A stretch of DNA of 64,000 nt from assembly GCF_024346755.1 (NCBI RefSeq), contig NZ_AP024861.1, positions 3,658,001-3,722,000 of the forward strand, written 5' to 3'. Shown piece by piece: positions 44,419 through 53,455 of the stretch; the first letter of the stretch is position 1; every line of letters starts with the position of its first letter. The position numbers and the translations under genes are program-made. Source of the DNA: Vibrio aerogenes. Lineage in GTDB: Bacteria; Pseudomonadota; Gammaproteobacteria; Enterobacterales; Vibrionaceae. The notes beneath the pieces were generated by a model, which did no database searches, had not been told where the DNA came from, and saw only the letters and a program-made list of their open reading frames with translations.

Positions 44419-45189
44419 TTACAAACTAAACCCATCGTCAACAATAATATTTTGCCCGGTCACATACCTTGACTGTTCAGACAGTAAAAACAGGATAGCC
44501 CCTTCTATTTCCTTCACATCAAGCATACCTGCACCATGTGTATTCGACTTATAAGCTTCGAGGAAAGGCTCAGGCTGATGGTCAAAAATACCACCAGGGC
44601 TCACACAGTTAATTCTGAACCGGCTGTCATTCACATAAGCAACAGCGTATTTATTTAAATGCAAAATAGCCGACTTGATCGCCGCATACTCAACCGGCAT
44701 CGTCATGGGCGTGTTGTCATACACATCAAATTTTGGTGCAACGACGCCATAGATCGATGCAATATTAACCAGTGAAAACGGTTGTTGGTGACGTTTAAAA
44801 AATGCCGCGCACTGCTGGGTAAATAAAAAAGAACTGCCCAGGTGTAACGTCAGGTTCTCATTAAAACTGTCCTGTGTTACATCAAAGAAATGAGCACCAT
44901 AGGTTTTATTTCTGGGATAACTGGCGTTAACCGCACCATCGATGTGATCCAAACTTTCAAAAAATGATTTCACATCCGTTTCGTTGGTGACATCTAATGC
45001 CGCTGTGACTAACTGTTCAGCGTCAGTCTCTACGCCGACACTGACCAGCCGGTTTGTCATTGCGGTCACATCGATATCGGCAGCAATCACTTTGGCGCCC
45101 TGCGCTATCATGGCTGAGACTAAAGATGTCCCCAGTAAACCACCGGCACCCACCACCAGAATTGTTTTATTTTTCAGTTGATTTTCCAT
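44419..45189 (-). CDS. ptmA: PtmA-like short-chain dehydrogenase of the legionaminic acid cluster
   Basis: SDR enzyme of 256 residues: VVGAGGLLGTSL nucleotide loop, NASYPRN region, Ser in NIASIYG, YAAIKSA (Tyr-X3-Lys), and a closing VTGQNIIVDDGFSL. The gene set around it (ptmB, ptmF, ptmE, legI, legG) is the one seen in Campylobacter jejuni, where PtmA belongs to the branch supplying the GDP-sugar precursor of legionaminic acid. The exact reaction is not certain from sequence. ATG follows the ptmB stop directly. Confidence 0.78.
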   Translation of the reverse strand: MENQLKNKTILVVGAGGLLGTSLVSAMIAQGAKVIAADIDVTAMTNRLVSVGVETDAEQLVTAALDVTNETDVKSFFESLDHIDGAVNASYPRNKTYGAHFFDVTQDSFNENLTLHLGSSFLFTQQCAAFFKRHQQPFSLVNIASIYGVVAPKFDVYDNTPMTMPVEYAAIKSAILHLNKYAVAYVNDSRFRINCVSPGGIFDHQPEPFLEAYKSNTHGAGMLDVKEIEGAILFLLSEQSRYVTGQNIIVDDGFSL

Positions 45190-45879
45190 TTATTTTTCAC
45201 TCTGTAATATGGCTTCAGCCAGGTGGAAATCGTAAATATCATCGATATCTACCGCCCGTGATTTTGGCACTTCAATACTGGCTACTTTCCCGGAAAATAA
45301 CCCATAGTGATTCATCACAAACGCCGGCGTTGTAACATAAACAACCGTTGTGATATCAAAGACCTCCGGAACATCCTGTCTTCGGCAAACCTCATTGTCA
45401 GGCTGAATGACCAGCTCCATCAAATCAGATTCATTTGCTTTCACCATATTAAAATAAGGGCTCCGGCTGGATGGCGTGACTGAAATACAAATGTCCGCAT
45501 CCTGAGACTGAAGTTTTTCGATCGCATGTTCAACATCATCGACACTACGCAGCGGGCTGGTTGCCGGAAGGCTGACAAACCCATCAAACTCACCGTAGTG
45601 CTGTGAAGCCCATTCAACCGCATGTCGCCATGATAACCACTCCGGACTCTGATCTGTGGCCAGTTCAACAGGGCGATCAATCACAATAGCACCCGCATTT
45701 TTTGCAACCGCTGCTATCTCTTTGTCATCCGTAGAAACAAAAACCCGTGCTACCGAAGGTGCAGCCTGAGCCGTATCAATGGAATACTCAAGCAGAGGTT
45801 TACCCGCTAATGGCTTAATATTTTTACCCGGCAGACCTTTAGAGCCCCCTCTGGCAAAAATGAAAGCAAAATACTTCAT
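45190..45879 (-). CDS. legF: CMP-legionaminic acid synthetase (PtmB/LegF, NeuA family)
   Basis: Activates the nonulosonic acid with CTP. The 229 residues start FAFIFARGGSKGLPGKNIKPLAGKPLL (in part), the mononucleotide-binding P-loop of acylneuraminate cytidylyltransferases; VFVSTDDKEIA, SLPATSPLRSVDDV and RAVDIDDIYDFHLAE are further family motifs. The start has GGAGATGAT just upstream. In this gene set the substrate is most likely legionaminic acid, as for PtmB of Campylobacter. Confidence 0.9.
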   Translation of the reverse strand: MKYFAFIFARGGSKGLPGKNIKPLAGKPLLEYSIDTAQAAPSVARVFVSTDDKEIAAVAKNAGAIVIDRPVELATDQSPEWLSWRHAVEWASQHYGEFDGFVSLPATSPLRSVDDVEHAIEKLQSQDADICISVTPSSRSPYFNMVKANESDLMELVIQPDNEVCRRQDVPEVFDITTVVYVTTPAFVMNHYGLFSGKVASIEVPKSRAVDIDDIYDFHLAEAILQSEK

Positions 45880-45929
45880 ATCATCTCCGTGACAGCCGCT
45901 CTTCTTAAATACTACTCATAACTTAAATA

Positions 45930-46907
45930 TCAATCTGCGACTTGCTTAATTTGTTCAATCAACCTGACTGTTTTCACTGCGTCTTCAACACTGGCCAGGT
46001 TTTCCGGTTCAGTTTGCGGGTCTGTGATCTGCTGAATAAATGCTTTCAGCATATTCAGATACATCAGATTTTTATCCCATTCAGGCTCACTGTAGATTAT
46101 CTCACACCCGCCATCTGCTGAACTCAGCGTCACTTCATTGCGAATCAAATCCCAGTCCAAAGCCCCCTGACTGCCTGTTATCCTGCACTTTCGCCGCGCT
46201 TTTCTCTGCAAAAAATCCAAATGAATATTGACTACAGCCTGATGTTGCGTCATTGAAATAATATCGGCAGAGTCTTCAACACTCAGACTTAATTCGTCAG
46301 AAGAGCGTAATATTGCATGCCGGACATCAAGCGCTCCAAGCAGCCACTGGCAATAATCCAGCTCATGGCTCAACTCCAGTAAAGCACCGCCGCCTAAATG
46401 CGCATTTGCAGAAACACTCTCCCGAAAGTCTTTTGCCGGACGCCAGTCAGGTAAGTACTGGCCGGTTTCAATAAATACGTTATACAAATGACCGATAGTC
46501 CCGGATCGCAATAGTTCTCTGATCCGTCGAGAAGAAGGCAGATAACGTAAACAGTAACCCACGCCAGCCGGGGTCTGATATTGATTCACCGCATCGGCAA
46601 TGGCCTGCGCATCTTCCGAGCTTGCGGCAATCGGTTTTTCAATCAACACCGGAATACCGGCCTTGATGAAAGGAATAGCGTGGCGGGCATGAAAAGGGGC
46701 CGGAGAGGCAACAATAACCAGCTGCACGCCGGCATCAATCAGCATTTGAACGTCAGAAACTACCTGATCACAGTTTTCAACAGACTCATCAGGAATGCGT
46801 CCGCTGGCAGACATCGCATACAGCGTTGAATCAGGATATAAGCACTTCAGATTACGACGATGCCGGATAGCAATATTGCCCAGCCCAATAACCGCGACAC
46901 GTTCCAT
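45930..46907 (-). CDS. ptmF: Gfo/Idh/MocA oxidoreductase (PtmF-like)
   Basis: NAD(P)-dependent sugar oxidoreductase family member, 325 residues. VAVIGLGNIAIRHRRNL is the Rossmann start, VASPAPFHARHAIPFIKAGIPVLIEKPIA (in part) holds the EKP motif, and GGGALLELSHELDYC is the catalytic His region. In C. jejuni a gene of this family (ptmF) sits in the legionaminic cluster and feeds GDP-GlcN(Ac) formation; the reaction here is inferred from that. It starts 3 bases after ptmE ends. Confidence 0.8.
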   Translation of the reverse strand: MERVAVIGLGNIAIRHRRNLKCLYPDSTLYAMSASGRIPDESVENCDQVVSDVQMLIDAGVQLVIVASPAPFHARHAIPFIKAGIPVLIEKPIAASSEDAQAIADAVNQYQTPAGVGYCLRYLPSSRRIRELLRSGTIGHLYNVFIETGQYLPDWRPAKDFRESVSANAHLGGGALLELSHELDYCQWLLGALDVRHAILRSSDELSLSVEDSADIISMTQHQAVVNIHLDFLQRKARRKCRITGSQGALDWDLIRNEVTLSSADGGCEIIYSEPEWDKNLMYLNMLKAFIQQITDPQTEPENLASVEDAVKTVRLIEQIKQVAD

Positions 46908-46910
46908 AAA

Positions 46911-47972
46911 TCAATTCAACCCCAATGTATAAATATCCATTTGTGCCCGGTTAAAATCATCCATACGGCCTATATCAAGCCAGTATTCATGAACAGGAAA
47001 CATCAATACACTGTCATTTTTTTGCATATGCTGTTCAAGAAGTGTTGGCATGTCTATCCGGAAATTCTCCGGAACTGACTGGAAGATTTTTGGGGACACG
47101 ACATAAATACCAGCATTCACGAAAAACCGCTGAACCGGTTTCTCAATCATACTGGTAATTTTATGGCCTTCGCCATTAATCACACCATAAGGGATCTGAT
47201 AATCATATTCCCGGACACAAATCGTTGCATCAGCCTGATTGTCGGTATGAAACTCCAGCAATCGCTGAAAATCGACTTTCGTCAGCACATCGCCATTAAT
47301 CATAATCAGCGGTAAATCATTGGGTAAGTCATTGGGCAATAATCCAAGTGCACCTCCGGTACCCAAAGGCGATTCTTCATGCACATAAGTAATGTTAACA
47401 CCCAGTGAAGAACCATCCCCAAAGTGATTCCGGATTTGCTCAGGCATATAGTGGGTGGAAATATAGAAATTGCTAAAACCTGCTTTCATAAAACTTCTGA
47501 TCAGGATTTCCAGAATAGGCTTATCACCCACTTTCAGCATCGGTTTGGGGCAGTTATCCGTTAAAGGTCGTAAACGCGTGCCAAACCCACCCGCCATAAT
47601 GAAAACCGGATTCTGGTACTCAGGCTGGTTTAATGCACTATGTAAGGTTTCCAGTCCCACAATCATCCCGGTATCATCCAGCAAGGGGACAGAGAGAATT
47701 CCCTTCTGCTCCATTAACGCCACCAGCGCTTTACGGGACGTATCTTTGCGGGCAGTCACAGGAGAAGTATTCATGACACCAGAGACGACATCATCCAAAG
47801 AAAGATCACTTAATAAACCCCGGCGTATATCACCGTCGGTCACCACACCAATCAAATGCTGTTCCTGATCGACAACTAAGACAACACGTAAAGCTTCTCT
47901 GTTTATTATCTCCAATGCATCCCGGATTGTATTATCGGGTTTAATCAGTACATTGTTCCAACAATAGCTCAT
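46911..47972 (-). CDS. ptmE: PtmE-like nucleotidyltransferase with N-terminal CBS domains
   Basis: A 353-residue sugar-1-phosphate nucleotidyltransferase. Residues 1-115 are a pair of CBS domains (IGVVTDGDIRRGLL, KGILSVPLLDDTG). The catalytic domain starts VFIMAGGFGTRLRPLTDNCPKPML and has ESPLGTGGALGLL, MINGDVLT and EKP motifs. A tandem PNDLPNDLP lies in the middle. In Campylobacter, PtmE makes GDP-glucosamine for legionaminic acid, so a GDP-linked route is probable here. The ATG at 47972 has GGGATGCC upstream; longer in-frame sequence reads back into the acetyltransferase gene. Confidence 0.87.
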   Translation of the reverse strand: MSYCWNNVLIKPDNTIRDALEIINREALRVVLVVDQEQHLIGVVTDGDIRRGLLSDLSLDDVVSGVMNTSPVTARKDTSRKALVALMEQKGILSVPLLDDTGMIVGLETLHSALNQPEYQNPVFIMAGGFGTRLRPLTDNCPKPMLKVGDKPILEILIRSFMKAGFSNFYISTHYMPEQIRNHFGDGSSLGVNITYVHEESPLGTGGALGLLPNDLPNDLPLIMINGDVLTKVDFQRLLEFHTDNQADATICVREYDYQIPYGVINGEGHKITSMIEKPVQRFFVNAGIYVVSPKIFQSVPENFRIDMPTLLEQHMQKNDSVLMFPVHEYWLDIGRMDDFNRAQMDIYTLGLN

Positions 47973-47982
47973 GGCATCCCTT

Positions 47983-48639
47983 TTACTGTATATGTTTGAT
48001 GATACTTCGGGCCGGGTAGACAATCTCTTCTTCTGATAATGACTCAGTCAATATCGCACCCGCACCAACCACTGCTTTTTGCTTCAGATGAAGGTTTTGA
48101 ATGACCCGCGCACCCGCACCAACGAAAACGTCATCCTCTGTTTCTACCTGACCACAAATGACGGCACCTGGCGCGATATGATTGTAATCACCAATGCTGC
48201 AATCATGCTCAACAATAGCCCCCGTATTAATGACTGTATGTTGCCCGATGACAGCCCCGGCCTGAATGATGGCTCCGGGAAATACCTGCGCCCCTTCTGA
48301 GACTGAAGCATAAGGTGAAACGACCGCTTCGCTGGCAATCACAGTCTCAAAACGGTACCCCAAAGATAAATAATATTGATTCAGTCGTTTCTTTAAATCT
48401 GAGCCGGGCAACACGCCGATCCCATTGACCAAAAGCACCTGTTCTGGCTGAAACTGAAGAATATCATCGTCTTGCTGAGCATGTTGAATTCCATCAAAAA
48501 CTGACCGCTCAATCACTTCATCCGGAGAAATAACAGCTAAAATTTGTCGTTTCTGCCGCAGTAAGATATCCGCTAAAACCGAAGCATGACCGCCGCCGCC
48601 AATCAGAACTAATGGTAATTCATCTCTATGATTCAACAA
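47983..48639 (-). CDS. legH: Left-handed beta-helix sugar N-acetyltransferase (LegH-like)
   Basis: Acetyltransferase of the PglD/NeuD type, 218 residues. An N-terminal Rossmann-like part (LVLIGGGGHASVLADIL) is followed by hexapeptide repeats from about residue 105 (VVSPYASVSEGAQVFPGAII in part, NTGAIVEHDCSIGDYNHIAPGA in part), with the catalytic His in EHDCSIGDYNHI. In legionaminic synthesis it would acetylate the C4 amine made by LegC. No ATG is available; the TTG at 48639 (or 48636) lies 4-7 bases after GGGAGAG and overlaps legI by 14 bases. Confidence 0.85.
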   Translation of the reverse strand: MLNHRDELPLVLIGGGGHASVLADILLRQKRQILAVISPDEVIERSVFDGIQHAQQDDDILQFQPEQVLLVNGIGVLPGSDLKKRLNQYYLSLGYRFETVIASEAVVSPYASVSEGAQVFPGAIIQAGAVIGQHTVINTGAIVEHDCSIGDYNHIAPGAVICGQVETEDDVFVGAGARVIQNLHLKQKAVVGAGAILTESLSEEEIVYPARSIIKHIQ

Positions 48640-49702
48640 TCAGCTCTCCCGGTAAATAATCCTGACCGGCAGCTGAACCCAGCAGCTCCCAGTACCGATA
48701 GGGGGAAATCCCCGTACCCGGCCTTTTTATCACCAGGTTTGACTCATCAAAAATTTCCCCGGCTTTGATCGTCCGGGAAGCGACTAAACTTTTGCGGGCG
48801 ACCGGTTTGTTATTGACCTCAGAAATCGTCGGAGCTTTCACAGAGCGCCCTAAAGCCACTTCGACCTGCCGGATAGAGGAAACCATTTCCGCAAGTTCTC
48901 CAGGTTCAAGTGAAGCCTTATGATCCGGGCCTTCCATCATTTTATCTAAGGTAAAATGCTTCTCTATCACAACAGCGCCGCGGGCAACGGCAGCGACAGG
49001 GATCGCAATACCCTGACTGTGATCTGAATAACCTGCGGGTAATTCAAATGCCTGAGCAAGCGTATCCATTGCCTTCAGATTAATCTCTTCCATTGGCGCG
49101 GGATATTCCGTCGTACAGTGCAAAATAGTCACTTTGTCTTTTAATGCTGCTTGTCCGGTTTCAGACGCATAAGCCTGCTGAAACGCTTCCTGAGAAGGTT
49201 CATCCTGATCAGTACAGGTATAACCAAACGCAATCACACCCAATGCCATCTCAATTTCTGCTAGTGTGGCCATACCGGTTGAAATAATTAAGTCACATCC
49301 CGTCCGGGCATGTTGTAAAACCAGCGGTGCATTGGTCAATTCTCCGGATGGCAGTTTCAAACGCTTCAGCCCCAGCTCATTGACCAGAAAGTCCAGACTT
49401 TCTGAATCAAAGGCAGTTGAAAGAAATTCAATCCCCAACTCATCACAGTATTGGACCAGTTTAAAATGAGTTTTATAAGACAACTCTAAACGGCTCAGCA
49501 TCGCCAGCTGAGACTCCTGCTTTTGGGTGTTTTCGATCTGGTAATCCGCCTGACGTGCCTGCTCCGTGACCAGATTTTTCGCCTTAAATGTCTGAAATTT
49601 AACAATATCAGCACCGGCATCACTGGCGGCTTTGACTAACTCAAACGCCAGCGCTTCCTGGCCATTATGATTTACCCCAGCTTCTGCAATAATCAGCGTC
49701 AT
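48626..49702 (-). CDS. legI: Legionaminic acid synthase (LegI, NeuB family)
   Basis: Condenses a 6-carbon amino sugar with phosphoenolpyruvate to form the 9-carbon acid. The ATG at 49702 starts MTLIIAEAGVNHNGQEALA, the canonical NeuB opening, giving 358 residues. Other motifs are IVKFQTFKAKNLVT, KLPSGELTN, GYSDHSQGI, EKHFTLDK and GPDHKASLEP, and a C-terminal antifreeze-like (SAF) domain from about 295. Sequence extending upstream of this ATG belongs to legG. Specificity for legionaminic rather than neuraminic acid is from gene context. Confidence 0.93.
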   Translation of the reverse strand: MTLIIAEAGVNHNGQEALAFELVKAASDAGADIVKFQTFKAKNLVTEQARQADYQIENTQKQESQLAMLSRLELSYKTHFKLVQYCDELGIEFLSTAFDSESLDFLVNELGLKRLKLPSGELTNAPLVLQHARTGCDLIISTGMATLAEIEMALGVIAFGYTCTDQDEPSQEAFQQAYASETGQAALKDKVTILHCTTEYPAPMEEINLKAMDTLAQAFELPAGYSDHSQGIAIPVAAVARGAVVIEKHFTLDKMMEGPDHKASLEPGELAEMVSSIRQVEVALGRSVKAPTISEVNNKPVARKSLVASRTIKAGEIFDESNLVIKRPGTGISPYRYWELLGSAAGQDYLPGELIVES

Positions 49703-49709
49703 GATAATC

Positions 49710-50888
49710 TCACTTCCCGGTTTCAAAGGACACATCAAAGAAAGTTTTACATTTCTCAAATGATATGGACTTAATCATTTCAATCACTTGGGCGCTAGTA
49801 TTCCCTTTCCCATAAGGATTTTCAATCTCAGCTGAAGATTCTTTGTAAGCATGAGTAATCGCTGTTTGAATCGCACGATGAATGGATACTTCATCCGCAG
49901 CGGTATGAATCACACTGTCTGCCGCTAAGCGTCCTTTCTGACGAACACCAATATCAACCGTGGGCACCCCAAATGACGGCACTTCAATAATGCCACTGGA
50001 GGAATTACCAATGACTGCACTGGCATATTTGACAGCACTCAGATACCGCATTTGACCCAGAGAGGGAATCGCTAACACCCGTTCAGGCTGCCGCGCAGCA
50101 TACTGTTCAAGCAAAGGAATAATACGACGTCCGCCATCGTCAGCATTCGGATACGTCAGAATAATCTGGTGTTCCGGATATTGGTCCAGCGCTTTGAGCA
50201 ACGCTTCAAAACTTGCTTCAGGTGCTTCCTCACCCAAAGTCACGGGATGATATGTCACGATAAAATATGGCTTTTCCAACGAAAAATTTAAATTTTCCGC
50301 CAGCTCATTCTTCGTCATCAGGGTTGCACGTTTTAAATGATCCAAACCAATGGCACCAACATTACGCACACGTTCAGGTGACTCTCCCAGCTGAATCACC
50401 CGTTGCCGGTACTCTTCGGTCGAAGTCGCATGCAAATAGCTGAATTTTGTAATCGCATGGCGAATGGCATCATCATAAGCGCCTTCAGTAATTTCTCCGC
50501 CATGAAGGTGCAGAATCGGGATCCGCATAATCGCTGCTGTCTGCGCAGCAGCCAGTGCTTCAAAACGGTCTCCCAATATCACCAGCAAATCCGGTTGAAG
50601 CCGGTTTAATGCATCAGCGAACCCTAATACGCCGAGCCCCATACTTTTCGCAACACCAACCGCTGTATCAGAAGAAAGTAAGATTTCAATTTTTTCATCA
50701 ATATGAAATCCATCTTTCTCAATTTGCTGGTAAGTTTCACCAAATTCCGGAGACAGATGCATCCCGGAGACCAGAAGTTGCAACACTAAATCCGGATCAG
50801 CCTCAATATCTTTGAGTAGCCAGTAAAGTAAACCGTACTCGGCTCGCGTGCCGGTAAACACTGCAACTTTCTTTTTTTCTGCTGTCAC
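49710..50888 (-). CDS. legG: UDP-sugar 2-epimerase, hydrolysing (LegG, NeuC family)
   Basis: Hydrolysing 2-epimerase of 392 residues that frees the mannose-configured sugar for LegI. Motifs: FTGTRAEYGLLY near the start, ILGDRFEALAAA, LHLHGGEITEGAYDDAIRHAITK (in part), NVGAIGLD, YHPVTLGEE and GNSSSGIIEVPSF. The start is GTG with AGAGGA seven bases upstream. LegG and LegI genes are 7 bases apart. Family members differ in using UDP-linked substrates; the deacetylated/diacetylated sugar is presumed here. Confidence 0.92.
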   Translation of the reverse strand: MTAEKKKVAVFTGTRAEYGLLYWLLKDIEADPDLVLQLLVSGMHLSPEFGETYQQIEKDGFHIDEKIEILLSSDTAVGVAKSMGLGVLGFADALNRLQPDLLVILGDRFEALAAAQTAAIMRIPILHLHGGEITEGAYDDAIRHAITKFSYLHATSTEEYRQRVIQLGESPERVRNVGAIGLDHLKRATLMTKNELAENLNFSLEKPYFIVTYHPVTLGEEAPEASFEALLKALDQYPEHQIILTYPNADDGGRRIIPLLEQYAARQPERVLAIPSLGQMRYLSAVKYASAVIGNSSSGIIEVPSFGVPTVDIGVRQKGRLAADSVIHTAADEVSIHRAIQTAITHAYKESSAEIENPYGKGNTSAQVIEMIKSISFEKCKTFFDVSFETGK

Positions 50889-50924
50889 AAGACAGTCCTC
50901 TTCCTGTTTGTTCTGTTTTCCGGT

Positions 50925-52079
50925 TTAAACACGAAAAATGTCAGCGGGCGAACTGGGTAAATTAATTAAATGCGCCTCAATAAACTCAGAATAAGCCAAC
51001 GATCCCCGAAGAGCTTGTTCAAACATCGGCAAACGGTGCATCAGTTGCCAGATCGGGCGAGTCATTACCCCGGCATCGTTGGTTTCTTTGAGCATCGTAT
51101 CCCGCGCAGATTTATCAGGACAAATCACTGCATTCAGCCAATAGTTCGATTGTGCGTATTCGGGTTCAGCCACAAAAGCATAATCAGAACCAGCGAAGAA
51201 ATCCTGATACAAACCAGCCAAATAACGCTTTTGCTGTAAATAAGTCTCAATCACTTCCATTTGCGCACAACCCAGTGCCGCATTCAGGTTAGGCATCCGG
51301 TAGTTAAAGCCCGGCTCATCATGGTAAAACTCATAAGGGTGTGGTTTTTTGGCTGTCGTTGTGACATGTTTTACATGTTGACCTGACGCCTGAGTTTTAC
51401 ACAGTACCATGCCACCACCACCGGTGGTAATAATCTTGTTCCCGTTAAAACTCAATGCGCTGAAATCACCGATAGTTCCCGTATGTTGCCCCTTATAAAA
51501 GGATCCCAGACTTTCTGCAGCATCCTCGACAAGCACCAACTTCCACCGCAGACAAACAGCCATCAGCTCATCTAATTCTGCCGGATGACCAAAAGTATGC
51601 ATGGGCACAACCGCTTTGATTTTCTGACCGGTCTGCCGATGAACACAACCGAAGTCATTCAGTTCAGCATATTCAGTCAAATAAGCATCAACGGCTTTCG
51701 GACATAAACTCAGGCTCACCGGAGACACATCAACAAAAACCGGATCAGCCCCCATGTGATAAAGCGCGTTACAGGTTGCAACAAAAGTTAAAGCCTGGGT
51801 GATCACCAGATCTCCGCGCTCAACACCTGCCATATATAAAGCTGTATGTAACGCCGCCGTGCCGTTCACCGTTGCAACCGCACGCGGACTCCCGGTAAAA
51901 GCTTCGATTTGACGCTCAAAGTCGTCAACAAATTTTCCGACACTGGAAACAAAAGTGCTCTCAATCGTCTCCGTCACATATTTCTTTTCGTTACCATCGA
52001 ACGTCGGCGCATGTAACGGAATGAATTCGCTGGACTGGTAAGTATCACGAATAAACTCAACAAGAGAAAAAGGTTTCAT
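50925..52079 (-). CDS. legC: PLP-dependent aminotransferase (LegC)
   Basis: DegT/DnrJ/EryC1 family sugar aminotransferase, 384 residues, that would install the C4 amine. The lysine that binds PLP is in SFNGNKIITTGGGG (near residue 213); other motifs are STFVSSVGKFVDDFE, VEDAAESLGS and FNYRMPNLNAALGCAQ. The ATG at 52079 has AGGGTG seven bases upstream. It follows legB by 14 bases. Family 4-aminotransferases are hard to type, but position next to legB in this operon argues for LegC. Confidence 0.9.
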   Translation of the reverse strand: MKPFSLVEFIRDTYQSSEFIPLHAPTFDGNEKKYVTETIESTFVSSVGKFVDDFERQIEAFTGSPRAVATVNGTAALHTALYMAGVERGDLVITQALTFVATCNALYHMGADPVFVDVSPVSLSLCPKAVDAYLTEYAELNDFGCVHRQTGQKIKAVVPMHTFGHPAELDELMAVCLRWKLVLVEDAAESLGSFYKGQHTGTIGDFSALSFNGNKIITTGGGGMVLCKTQASGQHVKHVTTTAKKPHPYEFYHDEPGFNYRMPNLNAALGCAQMEVIETYLQQKRYLAGLYQDFFAGSDYAFVAEPEYAQSNYWLNAVICPDKSARDTMLKETNDAGVMTRPIWQLMHRLPMFEQALRGSLAYSEFIEAHLINLPSSPADIFRV

Positions 52080-52093
52080 GAAAAACACCCTGA

Positions 52094-53281
52094 TTACATT
52101 TTACTATCTAAATATTTGCCCGTTTCCTGATGCCCGAAGTCAGGAATCATTCTGAAGAATAAAGCAACAATTTGTTCTTTCGACCATAGCCCTGACTGCT
52201 TCATCTCCGTAATTTCCTGTTCAAATAAACTCAGCAGCGCCTGATCGTATACTGGTTCATTCTGAATGACCCCAAGATTGTCAAAACGAGACATATCAAG
52301 GGTTTCTTTCTCGGTAAAAAACTCTTCAAAATCCTTTTCTCCCGTCGTATCACTTGAAGTGAACAAACACGGCCACTGATTCTCAGGCAGTGTCGTGACC
52401 GACTGACGGGCTTCCTCTTCACTTTGGCACAAGTATGGCGTGTATCCCCGCTGTTTCAGATACTTCACTGCGATATCGGCAAAACTGATTAGATGAAGTG
52501 ATTCACTGAGCTTAGGGAAGAAAATATCGCGGTTTTCACCAAAGATACATGACATTAAACACAATTCACCAGATTCCTGAGGGGTCACGAAATACCGTCG
52601 AATATCATTCGGTGCGACGATCGGCTGATGCTTTTGAATTCGCTGATTAAACCCATGGAGCAGAGAACCATCCGAGAAAGCAACATTGGCAAAACGTGCA
52701 GTTGAGATCTGAATGTCTTTACTGCGACGCATCAAAAACATTTCCATAATCCGCTTGGACGCCCCCATCATATTGACCGGATTCGCGGCTTTATCTGTCG
52801 ACACGCAGAAGTATTTTTTTACCCCGGCATCAATTGACTGGCGGATTGTTTTATCGGTATTGAATATATTGACATCAATCATCCGCATTAACGTAAACGG
52901 ATCTTTCTCACTACGGACATGCTTTAGTGCAGACAGATTCAACACATAGTCATACTGGCCATCAGATTTGATGAAAGCATCATACTCAAGTGAACCAATA
53001 TCCAAGGCGAATGTTTGAAAATCCCCATCAATGTAGCCAAAGGAACTGCGGATATCCCGCACCAGCTCCACCATATTATTTTCGCTGATGTCCACGACAT
53101 GAAGCTTTTGCGGCTTGCGTTTAAAAATCTCTTTAGTGACCGCCTGGCCAATGGACCCGGCACCGCCAAGTACCAGAAAGCGGGATTGGGAGACTATGTC
53201 TGAAAGCTCAGCTTCATGACTATGGATGTCCTGAGTGAAGAGTGCATCGGTTCGGCCGATGAGAGGGAGAATAGGATTCAT
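52094..53281 (-). CDS. legB: Nucleotide-sugar 4,6-dehydratase (LegB, SDR family)
   Basis: First committed enzyme of the pathway, forming the 4-keto-6-deoxy sugar from UDP- or GDP-GlcNAc. The 395 residues show FLVLGGAGSIGQAVTKEIF, a FlaA1/CapD-type nucleotide fold, SALKHVRSEKDPF and STDKAANPVNMMGASKRIME. The usual active-site Tyr is a Met, as in WbpM-type dehydratases, so this is not a defect. A C-terminal extension of about 110 residues after the SDR core is unusual to PseB but fits LegB-like proteins. First gene of the nine-gene operon; ATG at 53281 without a clear Shine-Dalgarno. Confidence 0.87.
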   Translation of the reverse strand: MNPILPLIGRTDALFTQDIHSHEAELSDIVSQSRFLVLGGAGSIGQAVTKEIFKRKPQKLHVVDISENNMVELVRDIRSSFGYIDGDFQTFALDIGSLEYDAFIKSDGQYDYVLNLSALKHVRSEKDPFTLMRMIDVNIFNTDKTIRQSIDAGVKKYFCVSTDKAANPVNMMGASKRIMEMFLMRRSKDIQISTARFANVAFSDGSLLHGFNQRIQKHQPIVAPNDIRRYFVTPQESGELCLMSCIFGENRDIFFPKLSESLHLISFADIAVKYLKQRGYTPYLCQSEEEARQSVTTLPENQWPCLFTSSDTTGEKDFEEFFTEKETLDMSRFDNLGVIQNEPVYDQALLSLFEQEITEMKQSGLWSKEQIVALFFRMIPDFGHQETGKYLDSKM

Positions 53282-53311
53282 AACAAACAATGAGTTGTGA
53301 CTGATAAAAAG

Positions 53312-53339
53312 ATATTAAACCAAGTACCCACCATATCAA
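53312..53339 (-). promoter_or_regulatory. Candidate promoter of the legionaminic acid operon
   Basis: On the minus strand TTGATA (53334-53339), a 16-base spacer and TAATAT (53312-53317) lie about 31 bases before the legB start. Both boxes are near consensus. Confidence 0.42.
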
Positions 53340-53455
53340 AGTCATCCATAGTAAATATTAATGTCTAAAGTAATAACGCACGAGATAAACAACCATATAC
53401 ATAAGAAATTAAATGTATATAATGAATTTAATTTTATACTTTGACGCAAATACTC

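Noticed and set aside
52094..53281. Apparent loss of the catalytic Tyr in LegB (Met in NMMGASK)
   Set aside because: WbpM/CapD-type dehydratases carry Met at that position and are active, so it is not evidence of a pseudogene.
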